Source: Paracoccaceae bacterium
GTDB lineage: Bacteria; Pseudomonadota; Alphaproteobacteria; Rhodobacterales; Rhodobacteraceae
Length of the DNA stretch: 6,252 nucleotides
Direction of reading: 5' to 3'
Assembly (NCBI GenBank): GCA_007120685.1
Contig: SKNG01000201.1
Coordinates: forward strand, 1 to 6,252
In this document: positions 1-5,468 of the stretch, piece by piece
Position numbering within the stretch: the first letter of the stretch is position 1
Layout: the number at the start of each line of letters is the position of its first letter
Notes under the pieces: model-generated
Told to the model about the DNA's origin: nothing
Databases searched by the model: none
What the model saw: only the letters and a program-made list of their open reading frames with translations
Translations under genes and position numbers: made by a program

Positions 1-1500
1 GCGGCCACGGGCGCGGTGACGACGCTCGACGGGCGCGAGACCGCGCCGCTGGCGGCCACGCCGCGGCTGTTTCAGGACGATGCGGGCGCGCCGCTGCCGT
101 TCTGGGATGCCGTCGTGGGCGGGCTGGCGGTGGGTACGCCGGGGACGCCCGCGCTGATGGAGGCCGCGCATCGCCGCTGGGGCCGGGCGAACTGGGCGGG
201 GCTGTTCGACGACGCCATCGCGCTTGCCGAAGAGGGCTTCGCCGTCTCGCCGCGGCTGGCCGGGCAGATCGCCGCCGATGCCGACCGCCTGACGCGGTTC
301 CCCGCAACGGCGGCCTATTTCCATCCGGACGGCGCGGCGCTGGCTGCGGGCGACATCCGCACGAACCCCGACTATGCGGCAACCCTGCGCGCATTGGCCG
401 CCGAGGGCGCAAGCGCCTTCTATCGCGGCCCCATCGCCGGGGACATCGTGGCGGCGGTGCGCGGCGTCGAGGGCAATCCGGGGCTGCTGAGCCTCGAGGA
501 CATGGCGCGGTACCGGGTGGTCGAGCGCCCGGCGCTCTGCACCGGCTACCGCGGGGCCGAGGTCTGCGGGATGGGGCCGCCATCCTCGGGCGGGGTGGCG
601 GTGGCGCAGATCCTGGGCCTGCTGGAGGGCTTCGATCTGGCTGCCATGGGGCCCTTCGACCCACAGGCCCGCCGCCTGATCGGCGATGCCACGCGGCTGG
701 CCTTCGCCGACCGGGGACGCTTCATCGCCGACAGCGATTTCGTGCCGGTGCCGGTGAAGGGGCTGACCGATCCCGGCTACCTGGCCGACAGCGATTTCGT
801 GCCGGTGCCGGTGGCGGGGCTGCTCGATCCTGCCTATCTGGCAGACCGCGCCAGGCTGCTGGACCGCGACGACGCCCTGCCCGAGGTCAGCCCCGGCCTG
901 CCTGAATGGGACCACGCGCAGCGGCAGGGTGATGACCAAGGCCCGGGGCGGCCAGCGACGACGCATGTGGTGATCGTCGATGCGCGGGGCAATGTGGCCT
1001 CGATGACCTCGACCATCGAAAGCGGGTTCGGGTCGCGCATCATGGTGCGGGGGTTCCTGCTGAACAACGAATTGACCGATTTCTCCTTCCGCAGCCATCA
1101 GGGTGGCTGGCCCATCGCAAACCGGGTGGAACCGGGCAAGCGGCCCCGGTCATCCATGGCGCCGACGATCGTGCTGCGGGATGGCGCGCCGGTGCTGGCC
1201 ATCGGCAGCCCCGGGGGTGCGACGATCATTCCCTACGTGGCACAGGCAATCATCGCGCATCTGGACTGGGGGATGGATGTGCAGGCCGCGGTGGCGATGC
1301 CGCATCTGGTCAATCTCTTCGGCACCTGGGCAATCGAAGAGGGCACCGAAGCGGAAGCGCTGGCCGAGGCACTGGCCGCGCAGGGCCGCGACCTGCGCGT
1401 GGTGGCGCTCAATTCCGGACTGCAGGCGGTGGCGCTGGGCGCAGACGGGCTGCAGGGCGGCGCCGACCCGCGCCGGGAAGGGATCGCGCTGGGAGAATAG
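1..1500 (+). CDS. ggt: Gamma-glutamyltransferase (glutathione hydrolase), 5' end missing
   Basis: This enzyme removes or transfers the gamma-glutamyl group of glutathione and related peptides; family members are exported, normally to the periplasm, and self-cleave into two subunits. The frame is open from base 1, so the gene starts outside the window; the GTG at 16 lies inside a conserved stretch and is not the start. The signal peptide and roughly the first 80-100 residues are missing. Numbering from base 1: GRETAP with the substrate-binding Arg at residue 12; GPPSSGG in the large subunit; the autocleavage site at PA/TTH with nucleophile Thr320 (bases 958-960); LNNELTDF at 354-361; RSSMAP with the serine pair 384-385; and GSPGG at 402-406. 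All key residues for processing and catalysis are present. Compared with E. coli Ggt from memory, the lid-loop region between DFS and KRP is about five residues shorter. Residues 243-261 are repeated as 262-280, which is not typical of the family. The stop is TAG at 1498-1500. Confidence 0.95.
   Translation, partial: AATGAVTTLDGRETAPLAATPRLFQDDAGAPLPFWDAVVGGLAVGTPGTPALMEAAHRRWGRANWAGLFDDAIALAEEGFAVSPRLAGQIAADADRLTRFPATAAYFHPDGAALAAGDIRTNPDYAATLRALAAEGASAFYRGPIAGDIVAAVRGVEGNPGLLSLEDMARYRVVERPALCTGYRGAEVCGMGPPSSGGVAVAQILGLLEGFDLAAMGPFDPQARRLIGDATRLAFADRGRFIADSDFVPVPVKGLTDPGYLADSDFVPVPVAGLLDPAYLADRARLLDRDDALPEVSPGLPEWDHAQRQGDDQGPGRPATTHVVIVDARGNVASMTSTIESGFGSRIMVRGFLLNNELTDFSFRSHQGGWPIANRVEPGKRPRSSMAPTIVLRDGAPVLAIGSPGGATIIPYVAQAIIAHLDWGMDVQAAVAMPHLVNLFGTWAIEEGTEAEALAEALAAQGRDLRVVALNSGLQAVALGADGLQGGADPRREGIALGE
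727..840 (+). repeat. In-frame 57-bp tandem duplication inside ggt
   Basis: Two 57-bp units (727-783 and 784-840) lie head to tail. The first 30 bases of each are identical and encode ADSDFVPVPV twice. The remaining 27 bases have diverged (KGLTDPGYL versus AGLLDPAYL) but encode the same pattern. Because the period is 19 codons, the reading frame is kept. Family members normally carry this segment once, after the ADR-x-R-(F/Y)-I helix, so one unit looks like an insertion. The second unit, followed by ADRARLL, resembles the usual family sequence more closely. Confidence 0.9.
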
Positions 1501-1537
1501 GCCGTTTGGGGTTTGCATGTCAGTTGGCAGACAAGCC

Positions 1538-1698
1538 CGCCCGGGCCGAAGCCGCAAACCCCGCCGCCGGCCAGACCTGCCCCGAGGTGCCAACGGCTGC
1601 AAAGACCGCCACCGCCTCCGGCACCGCACCGATCTAAAACAATACTCAGGCCATTTAGCCGGACCACACCACTTCGGGCCAGATCTCGGGCTGCCCGC
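1538..1698 (-). pseudogene. Decayed fragment of a cobB-like sirtuin gene
   Basis: This stretch aligns without any gap to bases 2932-3092 of the intact sirtuin gene, in the same orientation and at a constant offset of 1394 bp. By hand count there are about 36 mismatches in 161 positions. Read on the - strand in the sirtuin frame, it begins QPEIWPEVVWSG, then has three stops (TAA, TGA, TAG) within nine codons, then recovers as AVFAAVGTSGQVWPAAGFAASARA, matching the NAD-binding GTSGQVWPAAGF segment of the intact protein (residues 172-183). It covers only about residues 137-190 of 232; the catalytic His and first zinc cysteines have no counterpart here. It cannot encode a working enzyme. Homology fades at both ends, at about 1538 on the left and at the hairpin on the right. 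It could be the relic of a local duplication or of a second, foreign sirtuin gene. Confidence 0.88.
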
Positions 1699-1724
1699 GG
1701 CCACGCTGTAGCGCGGCCGCGGGC
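1693..1724. terminator. Strong GC-rich hairpin, possible terminator between convergent genes
   Basis: A perfect 10-bp inverted repeat, GCCCGCGGCC (1693-1702) and GGCCGCGGGC (1715-1724), encloses a 12-base centre that adds a further CGC/GCG stem of three pairs around a TGTA loop after one A-C mismatch. It lies between ggt on the + strand and the small exported-protein gene on the - strand, 20 bases past the latter's stop. Neither side has a T-run, so it does not fit the simple intrinsic terminator model. A transcription end or mRNA 3'-protecting structure is inferred from position and strength only. Confidence 0.45.
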
Positions 1725-1744
1725 GAGACATTGCCATCCGGCTC

Positions 1745-2011
1745 TCAGTTGCCGCCGACGGGATGTCCGACCATCACCTCGATCATCTCGCGCGGCGAGA
1801 TGGCCTGACGGTCGTAGTCCGACTGCGAGAAGAAGGTGAAAAGGCCGCGCAACGCCACGTCATCCAGAGTGCTGACATCGACCTCGGGCGCGTAACGCTC
1901 CAAGGCGTTCTCGACATCCAGGGTCATGTAGGCGACATCCTGGGCGACGGCCGATTGGGCACCGAAAAGGGCCACGGCAGCCATTGTGGCGGCAAGAAAG
2001 CTACGTTTCAT
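1745..2011 (-). CDS. Small exported protein of unknown function, copy 1 (88 aa)
   Basis: I do not recognise a named family. Residues 1-23 form a clear Sec signal peptide: MKR, a hydrophobic stretch FLAATMAAVALFG, then AVA before the likely cut at A23/Q24. The mature part is about 65 residues, without cysteines and without a further membrane segment, so a soluble periplasmic or secreted protein is expected. Its core reads AYMTLDVENALERYAPEV, then LRGLF, FFSQ, AISP and EMIEVMV, probably mostly helical. The start is supported by GGAGA seven to eight bases upstream of the ATG at 2011. It is a tandem paralogue of the gene to its right (47 of 65 mature residues identical by hand count). That copy continues about 16 residues further; here a TGA follows VGGN, although related DNA continues past the stop. 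The two are probably co-transcribed, with 66 bases between them. Confidence 0.82.
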   Translation of the reverse strand: MKRSFLAATMAAVALFGAQSAVAQDVAYMTLDVENALERYAPEVDVSTLDDVALRGLFTFFSQSDYDRQAISPREMIEVMVGHPVGGN

Positions 2012-2046
2012 GATGGTTCTCCGATTCTGTTCCTGTAGCAGTACGC

Positions 2047-2066
2047 GGTCGCTTTTGCCTGCGACC
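2047..2066. other. Small hairpin between the two paralogous genes
   Basis: GGTCGC (2047-2052) and GCGACC (2061-2066) form a perfect 6-bp inverted repeat around an 8-base loop. It sits in the 66-base gap between the paralogues, 11 bases past the stop of the upstream copy. It could be a weak terminator, a processing point, or chance; no T-run follows on the - strand. Confidence 0.3.
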
Positions 2067-2077
2067 TGGTGCCCGGC

Positions 2078-2389
2078 TCAGGGCTGTTGCGCGGAACGGG
2101 GCGGAATGCTGCCATCCGACAGTTGATGCCCGCCGATGCGGCGATTGACCATCACCTCGATCATCTCTGCCGGCGAGATCGCCTGGCTTTGATAATCCGG
2201 CTGCGAGAAGAAGCTGAACAGCCCGCGCAGCGCCCTGTCGTCAAGATTGGCGACATTGACTTCGGGCGCGTAGCGCTGAACTGCATTCTCGACATCCATC
2301 GTCATATAGGCCCTGTCTTGGGCGATGGCCGTCTGGGCGCCGAACAGCGCCGTTGCAGCCAGTGCGGCGGAAACGATGGTCGTTTTCAT
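2078..2389 (-). CDS. Small exported protein of unknown function, copy 2 (103 aa)
   Basis: This is the paralogue of the gene to its left and the promoter-proximal one of the pair. It has the same 23-residue Sec signal peptide design (MKTTIV, hydrophobic AALAATALFG, then AIA/Q). The mature part is about 80 residues: the shared core AYMTMDVENAVQRYAPEV, LRGLF, FFSQ, AISP and EMIEVMV, then an extra polar tail GGHQLSDGSIPPRSAQQP absent from copy 1. No enzyme motif, lipobox or cysteine is visible. A GTG at 2398 gives a longer frame, but it overlaps the ribosome binding site AGAGGAG, which lies eight bases before the ATG at 2389; the ATG is therefore chosen. The conserved invariant core in both copies suggests that both were under selection for protein function. 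The role is unknown; a signalling, adhesion or envelope-stress role would be guesswork. Confidence 0.83.
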   Translation of the reverse strand: MKTTIVSAALAATALFGAQTAIAQDRAYMTMDVENAVQRYAPEVNVANLDDRALRGLFSFFSQPDYQSQAISPAEMIEVMVNRRIGGHQLSDGSIPPRSAQQP

Positions 2390-2799
2390 GATATCCACTC
2401 CTCTATTTGGGTTTGCGGGCAGGCCCTGCGACCTTCCGGTGGAGTGACAATGAAGGAGGCGTTCGACGATCGATAATCACTGTCTGGTCACGCTCGATCA
2501 CGCGAAAAAGCAATGGTTTTGCTGTAACGATTGACGCTTGGTGACCGAAGCGTTGTGACCTGGGGCTATCGGCCCGGAAACCAGCGTTTGCGCAAATCGA
2601 CTTTTTTCCACGAACCCGGCGCGAAAACATCGGCGCGTTTGCACAGAGGTCGCATCGTTACAGGCAACGCGGAAAAAATCTTCGTGATGCGCTTCGTGGA
2701 TTTTCGCTTTATTTCGGTTTGATCAATTAAATTTGTAGCGTCCCGGCATACCCGCCATGCATGGATTTCGGCTTGGAAACAGGGCGCGGAGGCCGGAAA
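2390..2799. promoter_or_regulatory. Gene-free spacer upstream of the small-protein pair and downstream of cobB
   Basis: About 400 bases lie between the start of the small exported-protein pair and the end of cobB, both on the - strand. The stretch is visibly richer in A/T than its flanks, especially 2590-2740, and contains an 8-bp palindrome TTGATCAA (2719-2726), a 10-bp palindrome CCATGCATGG (2755-2764) and a near-direct repeat around 2534-2561 (GCTTGGTGACC / GCGTTGTGACC). It must hold the promoter of the small-protein genes unless they are read through from cobB, but I cannot pick out a convincing -35/-10 pair. No RNA gene or credible coding region is seen; the longest + frame (2531-2722) lacks coding character. 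Confidence 0.4.
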
Positions 2800-3498
2800 T
2801 CAGGCCGGTGAGGACAGAATCATGTCCACCCATAGCGGCACCGTCACGCTGGCCGGGCCGATGTGATGCTCATCGAAATCACCGGATATCTCGGACTTCT
2901 CTAGGTTAAGCTCGACACATTTCGCCCCCGCCGCCCGGGCCGAGGCCGCAAACCCCGCCGCCGGCCAGACCTGCCCGGAAGTGCCGATTGCCGCAAAGAC
3001 CTGCGCCCCCTCCAGCGCCGCGCCGATTTCATCCAGCCCATAGGGGATCTCACCGAACCAGACGACATCCGGCCGCGTCTCGGGCTGCCCGCATGCCGGG
3101 CAGGGGTCGTCTGGCGCCATGATCATCGGCGCGGCCCAGACATGGCCACAGGCCGCGCAGCAGGCCCGCATCAGGGCGCCATGCATCTCGATCACATTGC
3201 GCGAGCCCGCCCGGCGGTGCAGGTCATCGACATTCTGCGTGACGATCAGAACCTCGCCAGGCATTGCCGCCTCCAGCCGCGCCAGCGCCTCATGCGCGGC
3301 ATTGGGCCGGGCAGAGGCGCAATTGGCCCGCCGCGCGTTGTAGAATTCATGCACCAAGGCCCGGTTTCGGCGGAAGCCCTGCGGGGTGGCGACCTCTTCC
3401 AGGTCATATTTCGTCCACAGCCCATCCTCGTCCCGGAACGTGCCCAGCCCGCTTTCGGCCGATATCCCCGCCCCGGTCAGTACCACGATCCGCGCCAT
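2800..3498 (-). CDS. cobB: NAD-dependent protein deacylase (sirtuin, class III type)
   Basis: Sirtuins remove acyl groups from lysines of cytoplasmic proteins using NAD, giving nicotinamide and O-acyl-ADP-ribose. In this 232-residue protein the NAD-binding GAGISAESGLGTFR is at residues 9-22, TQNVDDLHRRAG at 87-98, the catalytic His106 in EMHG, the zinc site in C114-x2-C117 and C133-x2-C136, PDVVWFGE at 143-150 and GTSGQVWPAAGF at 172-183. Tyr53 and Arg56 (FYNARR) match the pair that in E. coli CobB and human SIRT5 receives acidic acyl groups, so succinyl/malonyl removal is possible as well as deacetylation. The length is normal for a bacterial short sirtuin. The ATG at 3498 is chosen because the motif-bearing protein begins there, AAGGGG precedes it, and it overlaps the metR stop as TGATG; the frame stays open upstream, but that extension is only a shadow of metR. 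It is probably translated in coupling with metR. A decayed partial copy lies at 1538-1698. Confidence 0.93.
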   Translation of the reverse strand: MARIVVLTGAGISAESGLGTFRDEDGLWTKYDLEEVATPQGFRRNRALVHEFYNARRANCASARPNAAHEALARLEAAMPGEVLIVTQNVDDLHRRAGSRNVIEMHGALMRACCAACGHVWAAPMIMAPDDPCPACGQPETRPDVVWFGEIPYGLDEIGAALEGAQVFAAIGTSGQVWPAAGFAASARAAGAKCVELNLEKSEISGDFDEHHIGPASVTVPLWVDMILSSPA

Positions 3499-4406
3499 CA
3501 CGCCCCTTTCTGCAGTCTCAAAGGCTCCGTCCGCGCCAGGCGCAGGAAATGCGCCATGAAGGGCAGGCTCGCATCCTGGGCCCGCGTGGCGGCGTAGAGC
3601 CGTTTCGTCATCCCCTCGGGCCCCAGCGGGCGGGTGATGTATTCCGAGGATGTGCGCACCTCGCGCAGCACCCAGTCCGGCAGCACCGCCACGCCCCGGC
3701 CAGAGGCGACCAGCAGCAATATCATCGCCGTCAGTTCCACCTGCCGGATCGCGCGCGGCTCCACCTTGGCGGGCGTCAGCAGCCCGGTGAACACGTCCAG
3801 CCGCGCCCGGTCGACCGGATAGGTGATCAGCACCTCGTCGCGGAAATCCTCGGCCGTCACGTGGTCGCGCGCGGCCATCCTGTGGCCATGGGCGGCCACC
3901 AGCCGGGGCTCGTAGTCGAAAAGCGGGGTGAACAGGATGTCCTGCATCCCTTCCGGGTCTGCCGAAATCACCAGATCCACCTCTTCGCGCCGCAATGCCG
4001 GCAAGGCGTCGAAGGCCAGACCGGGCCGGATATCGATATCCACATCGGGCCAGGCGTGGCGGAAGCGATCCAGCACCGGAAACAGCCATTCGAAACAGGC
4101 ATGGCATTCGATGGCGATATGCAGCCGGCCGGACTTGCCGGCGCGCAGGGCGCGAAACTCCTCGTCCAGCGCCTCTATGCGCGGCAGCACATCCTCGGCC
4201 AGCCGCAACAGTTTCATCCCCGCCGCCGACAGCTTCAAGGGCTTGGTGCGGCGCACGAAAAGCTCTACCCCCGCCTGATCCTCCAGCCCCTTCAACTGAT
4301 GGCTCAGCGCCGATTGGGTGATGTTCAGAAGCTGCGCCGCCCGCCCCACGCCGCCGGCCTGATGAATGGCGCGAATGGTGCGCAGGTGGCGGAATTCCAG
4401 ATACAT
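3498..4406 (-). CDS. metR: LysR-type transcriptional regulator of methionine biosynthesis
   Basis: A 302-residue LysR-family regulator. The N-terminal winged helix-turn-helix spans about residues 4-62, with the recognition region RAAQLLNITQSALSHQLKGLE at 22-42. The effector domain follows from about residue 93. The segment IAIECHACFEWLFP (97-110) and later FDYEPRLV, ITYPVDRARLDV and GVAVLPDWV match E. coli MetR closely from memory and separate it from other LysR proteins. In characterised MetR proteins homocysteine is the co-regulator and metE, metF and related genes are targets. Its divergent placement against metF, 94 bases apart, fits this. The start is the ATG at 4406 (MYLEFRHL), which aligns with the E. 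coli start; the frame runs open to 4619, but that part crosses the metF coding region. The ribosome binding site is weak. The TGA overlaps the cobB ATG by one base. Confidence 0.92.
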   Translation of the reverse strand: MYLEFRHLRTIRAIHQAGGVGRAAQLLNITQSALSHQLKGLEDQAGVELFVRRTKPLKLSAAGMKLLRLAEDVLPRIEALDEEFRALRAGKSGRLHIAIECHACFEWLFPVLDRFRHAWPDVDIDIRPGLAFDALPALRREEVDLVISADPEGMQDILFTPLFDYEPRLVAAHGHRMAARDHVTAEDFRDEVLITYPVDRARLDVFTGLLTPAKVEPRAIRQVELTAMILLLVASGRGVAVLPDWVLREVRTSSEYITRPLGPEGMTKRLYAATRAQDASLPFMAHFLRLARTEPLRLQKGA

Positions 4407-4500
4407 GCTATAGTCTGGCTCATGTAGATGATGAGAACAATGAATTTGTCTCACATTCGCGCCCATGCGACAAGAAATGAAACGAAGGGAGGCTGCAACC
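4407..4500. promoter_or_regulatory. Divergent metR-metF control region with candidate MetR sites
   Basis: The 94-bp space between two divergent starts must contain both promoters. Bases 4441-4453 read TGAA-TTTGT-CTCA, seven of eight matches to the E. coli MetR consensus TGAA-N5-TTCA. They lie within a larger imperfect palindrome, TGAGA-N12-TCTCA (4432-4453). A second inverted repeat, CTCAT-N7-ATGAG (4419-4435), overlaps it on the metR side. LysR-type regulators commonly bind paired sites like this and repress their own gene. Exact -35/-10 elements are not clear, and no SAM or SAH riboswitch pattern is recognised. Confidence 0.55.
4485..4492 (+). promoter_or_regulatory. Ribosome binding site that fixes the metF start
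   Basis: AAGGGAGG lies eight bases before the ATG at 4501. An in-frame upstream ATG at 4465 would add 12 residues, but they have no family counterpart and would place this strong site inside the coding region. Confidence 0.85.
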
Positions 4501-5370
4501 ATGCCCGCACCGCGCATCAGCTTTGAATTCTTCCCGCCGAAGTCGCTGGAAGCCAGCTTCCGGCTGTGGGAGACCGTGCGCATGCTGGCGCCGCTGGGCC
4601 CGGAGTTCGTGTCGGTCACCTATGGCGCGGGGGGCACCACGCGCACGCTGACACATGAGGCCGTCACCACCATCGGGCGGGAATTCGGACTGAACGTGGC
4701 CGCACATCTGACCTGCGTGAATGCCACCCGCGCGGAGACGCTGGCGATTGCCGAGAGCTATGCGCAGGCCGGGGTGCGCGAGATTGTGGCGCTGCGCGGC
4801 GACCCGCCGAAGGGCGAGGGCCGCTTCACCCCGCATCCCGAAGGCTTCGCCGATTCGGTCGAACTGATCCAGGCGTTGGCGGCGACGGGTGATTTCACCC
4901 TGCGTGTGGGCGCCTATCCGGAACGCCACCCCGAAGCCGCGGACGATCGTGCCGATGTGCGCTGGCTGAAGCGCAAGTTCCAGGCCGGGGCCGACAGCGC
5001 CATCACGCAATTTTTCTTCGAGGCGGAGACCTTCCTGCGTTTCCGCGACGCCTGCGTGGCCGAGGGGATTGCGGCCGAAAAGGTGATCCCCGGCATCATT
5101 CCCATCGAGAACTGGAAGGGTATCCGCCGTTTCGCGCTGGCCACCGGGGCCAGCGTGCCGGCCTGGCTGGACGACGCTTTTGCCAAGGCGGAACGCGACG
5201 GGCGCGAGGATCTGCTGGCCACGGCGCTGTGCACCGAAATGTGCGACAGGCTGGTGGGCGAAGGGGTGGAGCATCTGCATTTCTACACGCTCAACCGCCC
5301 GCATCTGACCCGCGACGTCTGCCACGCGGTGGGCGTCAGCACCCGGGTAGAACTGGAAAACGTCGCCTGA
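4501..5370 (+). CDS. metF: 5,10-Methylenetetrahydrofolate reductase
   Basis: This cytoplasmic flavoenzyme reduces 5,10-methylene-THF to 5-methyl-THF with NADH, supplying the methyl group for homocysteine methylation to methionine. The 289-residue product has the usual length and a single TIM-barrel domain. Visible motifs: SFEFFPPKS at 7-15 with the catalytic Glu9; SVTYGAGGTTR at 38-48; AHLTC at 68-72; ALRGDPPKGEG at 97-107 with the FAD/folate-contacting Asp101; YPERHPEA at 140-147; AITQFFF at 167-173; PGIIPI at 197-202; and HFYTLNR at 260-266. The bacterial short form lacks the eukaryotic regulatory domain. It faces metR across a short shared control region and is probably controlled by it. 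A hairpin 15 bases past the TGA may end its transcript; the next gene converges on it. Confidence 0.97.
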   Translation: MPAPRISFEFFPPKSLEASFRLWETVRMLAPLGPEFVSVTYGAGGTTRTLTHEAVTTIGREFGLNVAAHLTCVNATRAETLAIAESYAQAGVREIVALRGDPPKGEGRFTPHPEGFADSVELIQALAATGDFTLRVGAYPERHPEAADDRADVRWLKRKFQAGADSAITQFFFEAETFLRFRDACVAEGIAAEKVIPGIIPIENWKGIRRFALATGASVPAWLDDAFAKAERDGREDLLATALCTEMCDRLVGEGVEHLHFYTLNRPHLTRDVCHAVGVSTRVELENVA

Positions 5371-5385
5371 CCCGGTTTTCGCAGG

Positions 5386-5412
5386 GGCTGTCTTTGCAGC
5401 AAAGGGACAGCC
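5386..5412. terminator. Hairpin downstream of metF
   Basis: GGCTGTC (5386-5392) pairs with GACAGCC (5406-5412). Inside it TTT pairs with AAA (TTTGCAGCAAA, 5393-5403), leaving a two-G bulge, so the stem is about 10 pairs. It is in the 98-base space between the convergent metF and the right-hand gene, where a shared terminator is expected. No clean T-run follows on either strand. Confidence 0.5.
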
Positions 5413-5468
5413 GGCCGGGCTCTGTGAACAGACAAACGCTTGAAGATCCGGCGTAAGCAACCTTTGCG

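Noticed and set aside
1103..1737. Several overlapping frames across the ggt end and the sirtuin remnant
   Set aside because: Those within ggt are shadows; those over 1538-1698 read the pseudogene out of its true frame.
2531..2722. 63-residue + strand frame in the spacer
   Set aside because: No ribosome binding site that I can support, no signal peptide or motif, and composition unlike the neighbouring genes.
2719..2732. Possible FNR-type site starting TTGAT in the spacer
   Set aside because: The second half reads TAAAT instead of ATCAA, so only one half-site and a local palindrome are present.
3499..4107. Upstream extension of the sirtuin reading frame giving a 435-residue protein
   Set aside because: The extra ~200 residues overlap metR in another frame and have no family likeness; the conserved sirtuin begins at MARIVVLTGAG with its own binding site and overlap with the metR stop.
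3264..4427. 387-residue + strand open frame opposite metR and cobB
   Set aside because: Shadow of two well-supported genes; Arg/His/Gln-rich, no domain, no convincing ribosome binding site.
4407..4500. SAM-II or SAM/SAH riboswitch before metF
   Set aside because: The region is short and shows none of the conserved core sequence I know from these RNAs; protein control by MetR explains the arrangement.
4407..4619. Extension of metR to an ATG at 4619
   Set aside because: It would run antisense into metF and has no LysR counterpart; the helix-turn-helix begins right after the Met at 4406.
4420..5460. 346-residue open frame antisense to metF
   Set aside because: It is the complement of metF in a GC-rich genome, with His/Arg/Gly/Gln-rich composition and no recognisable motifs.
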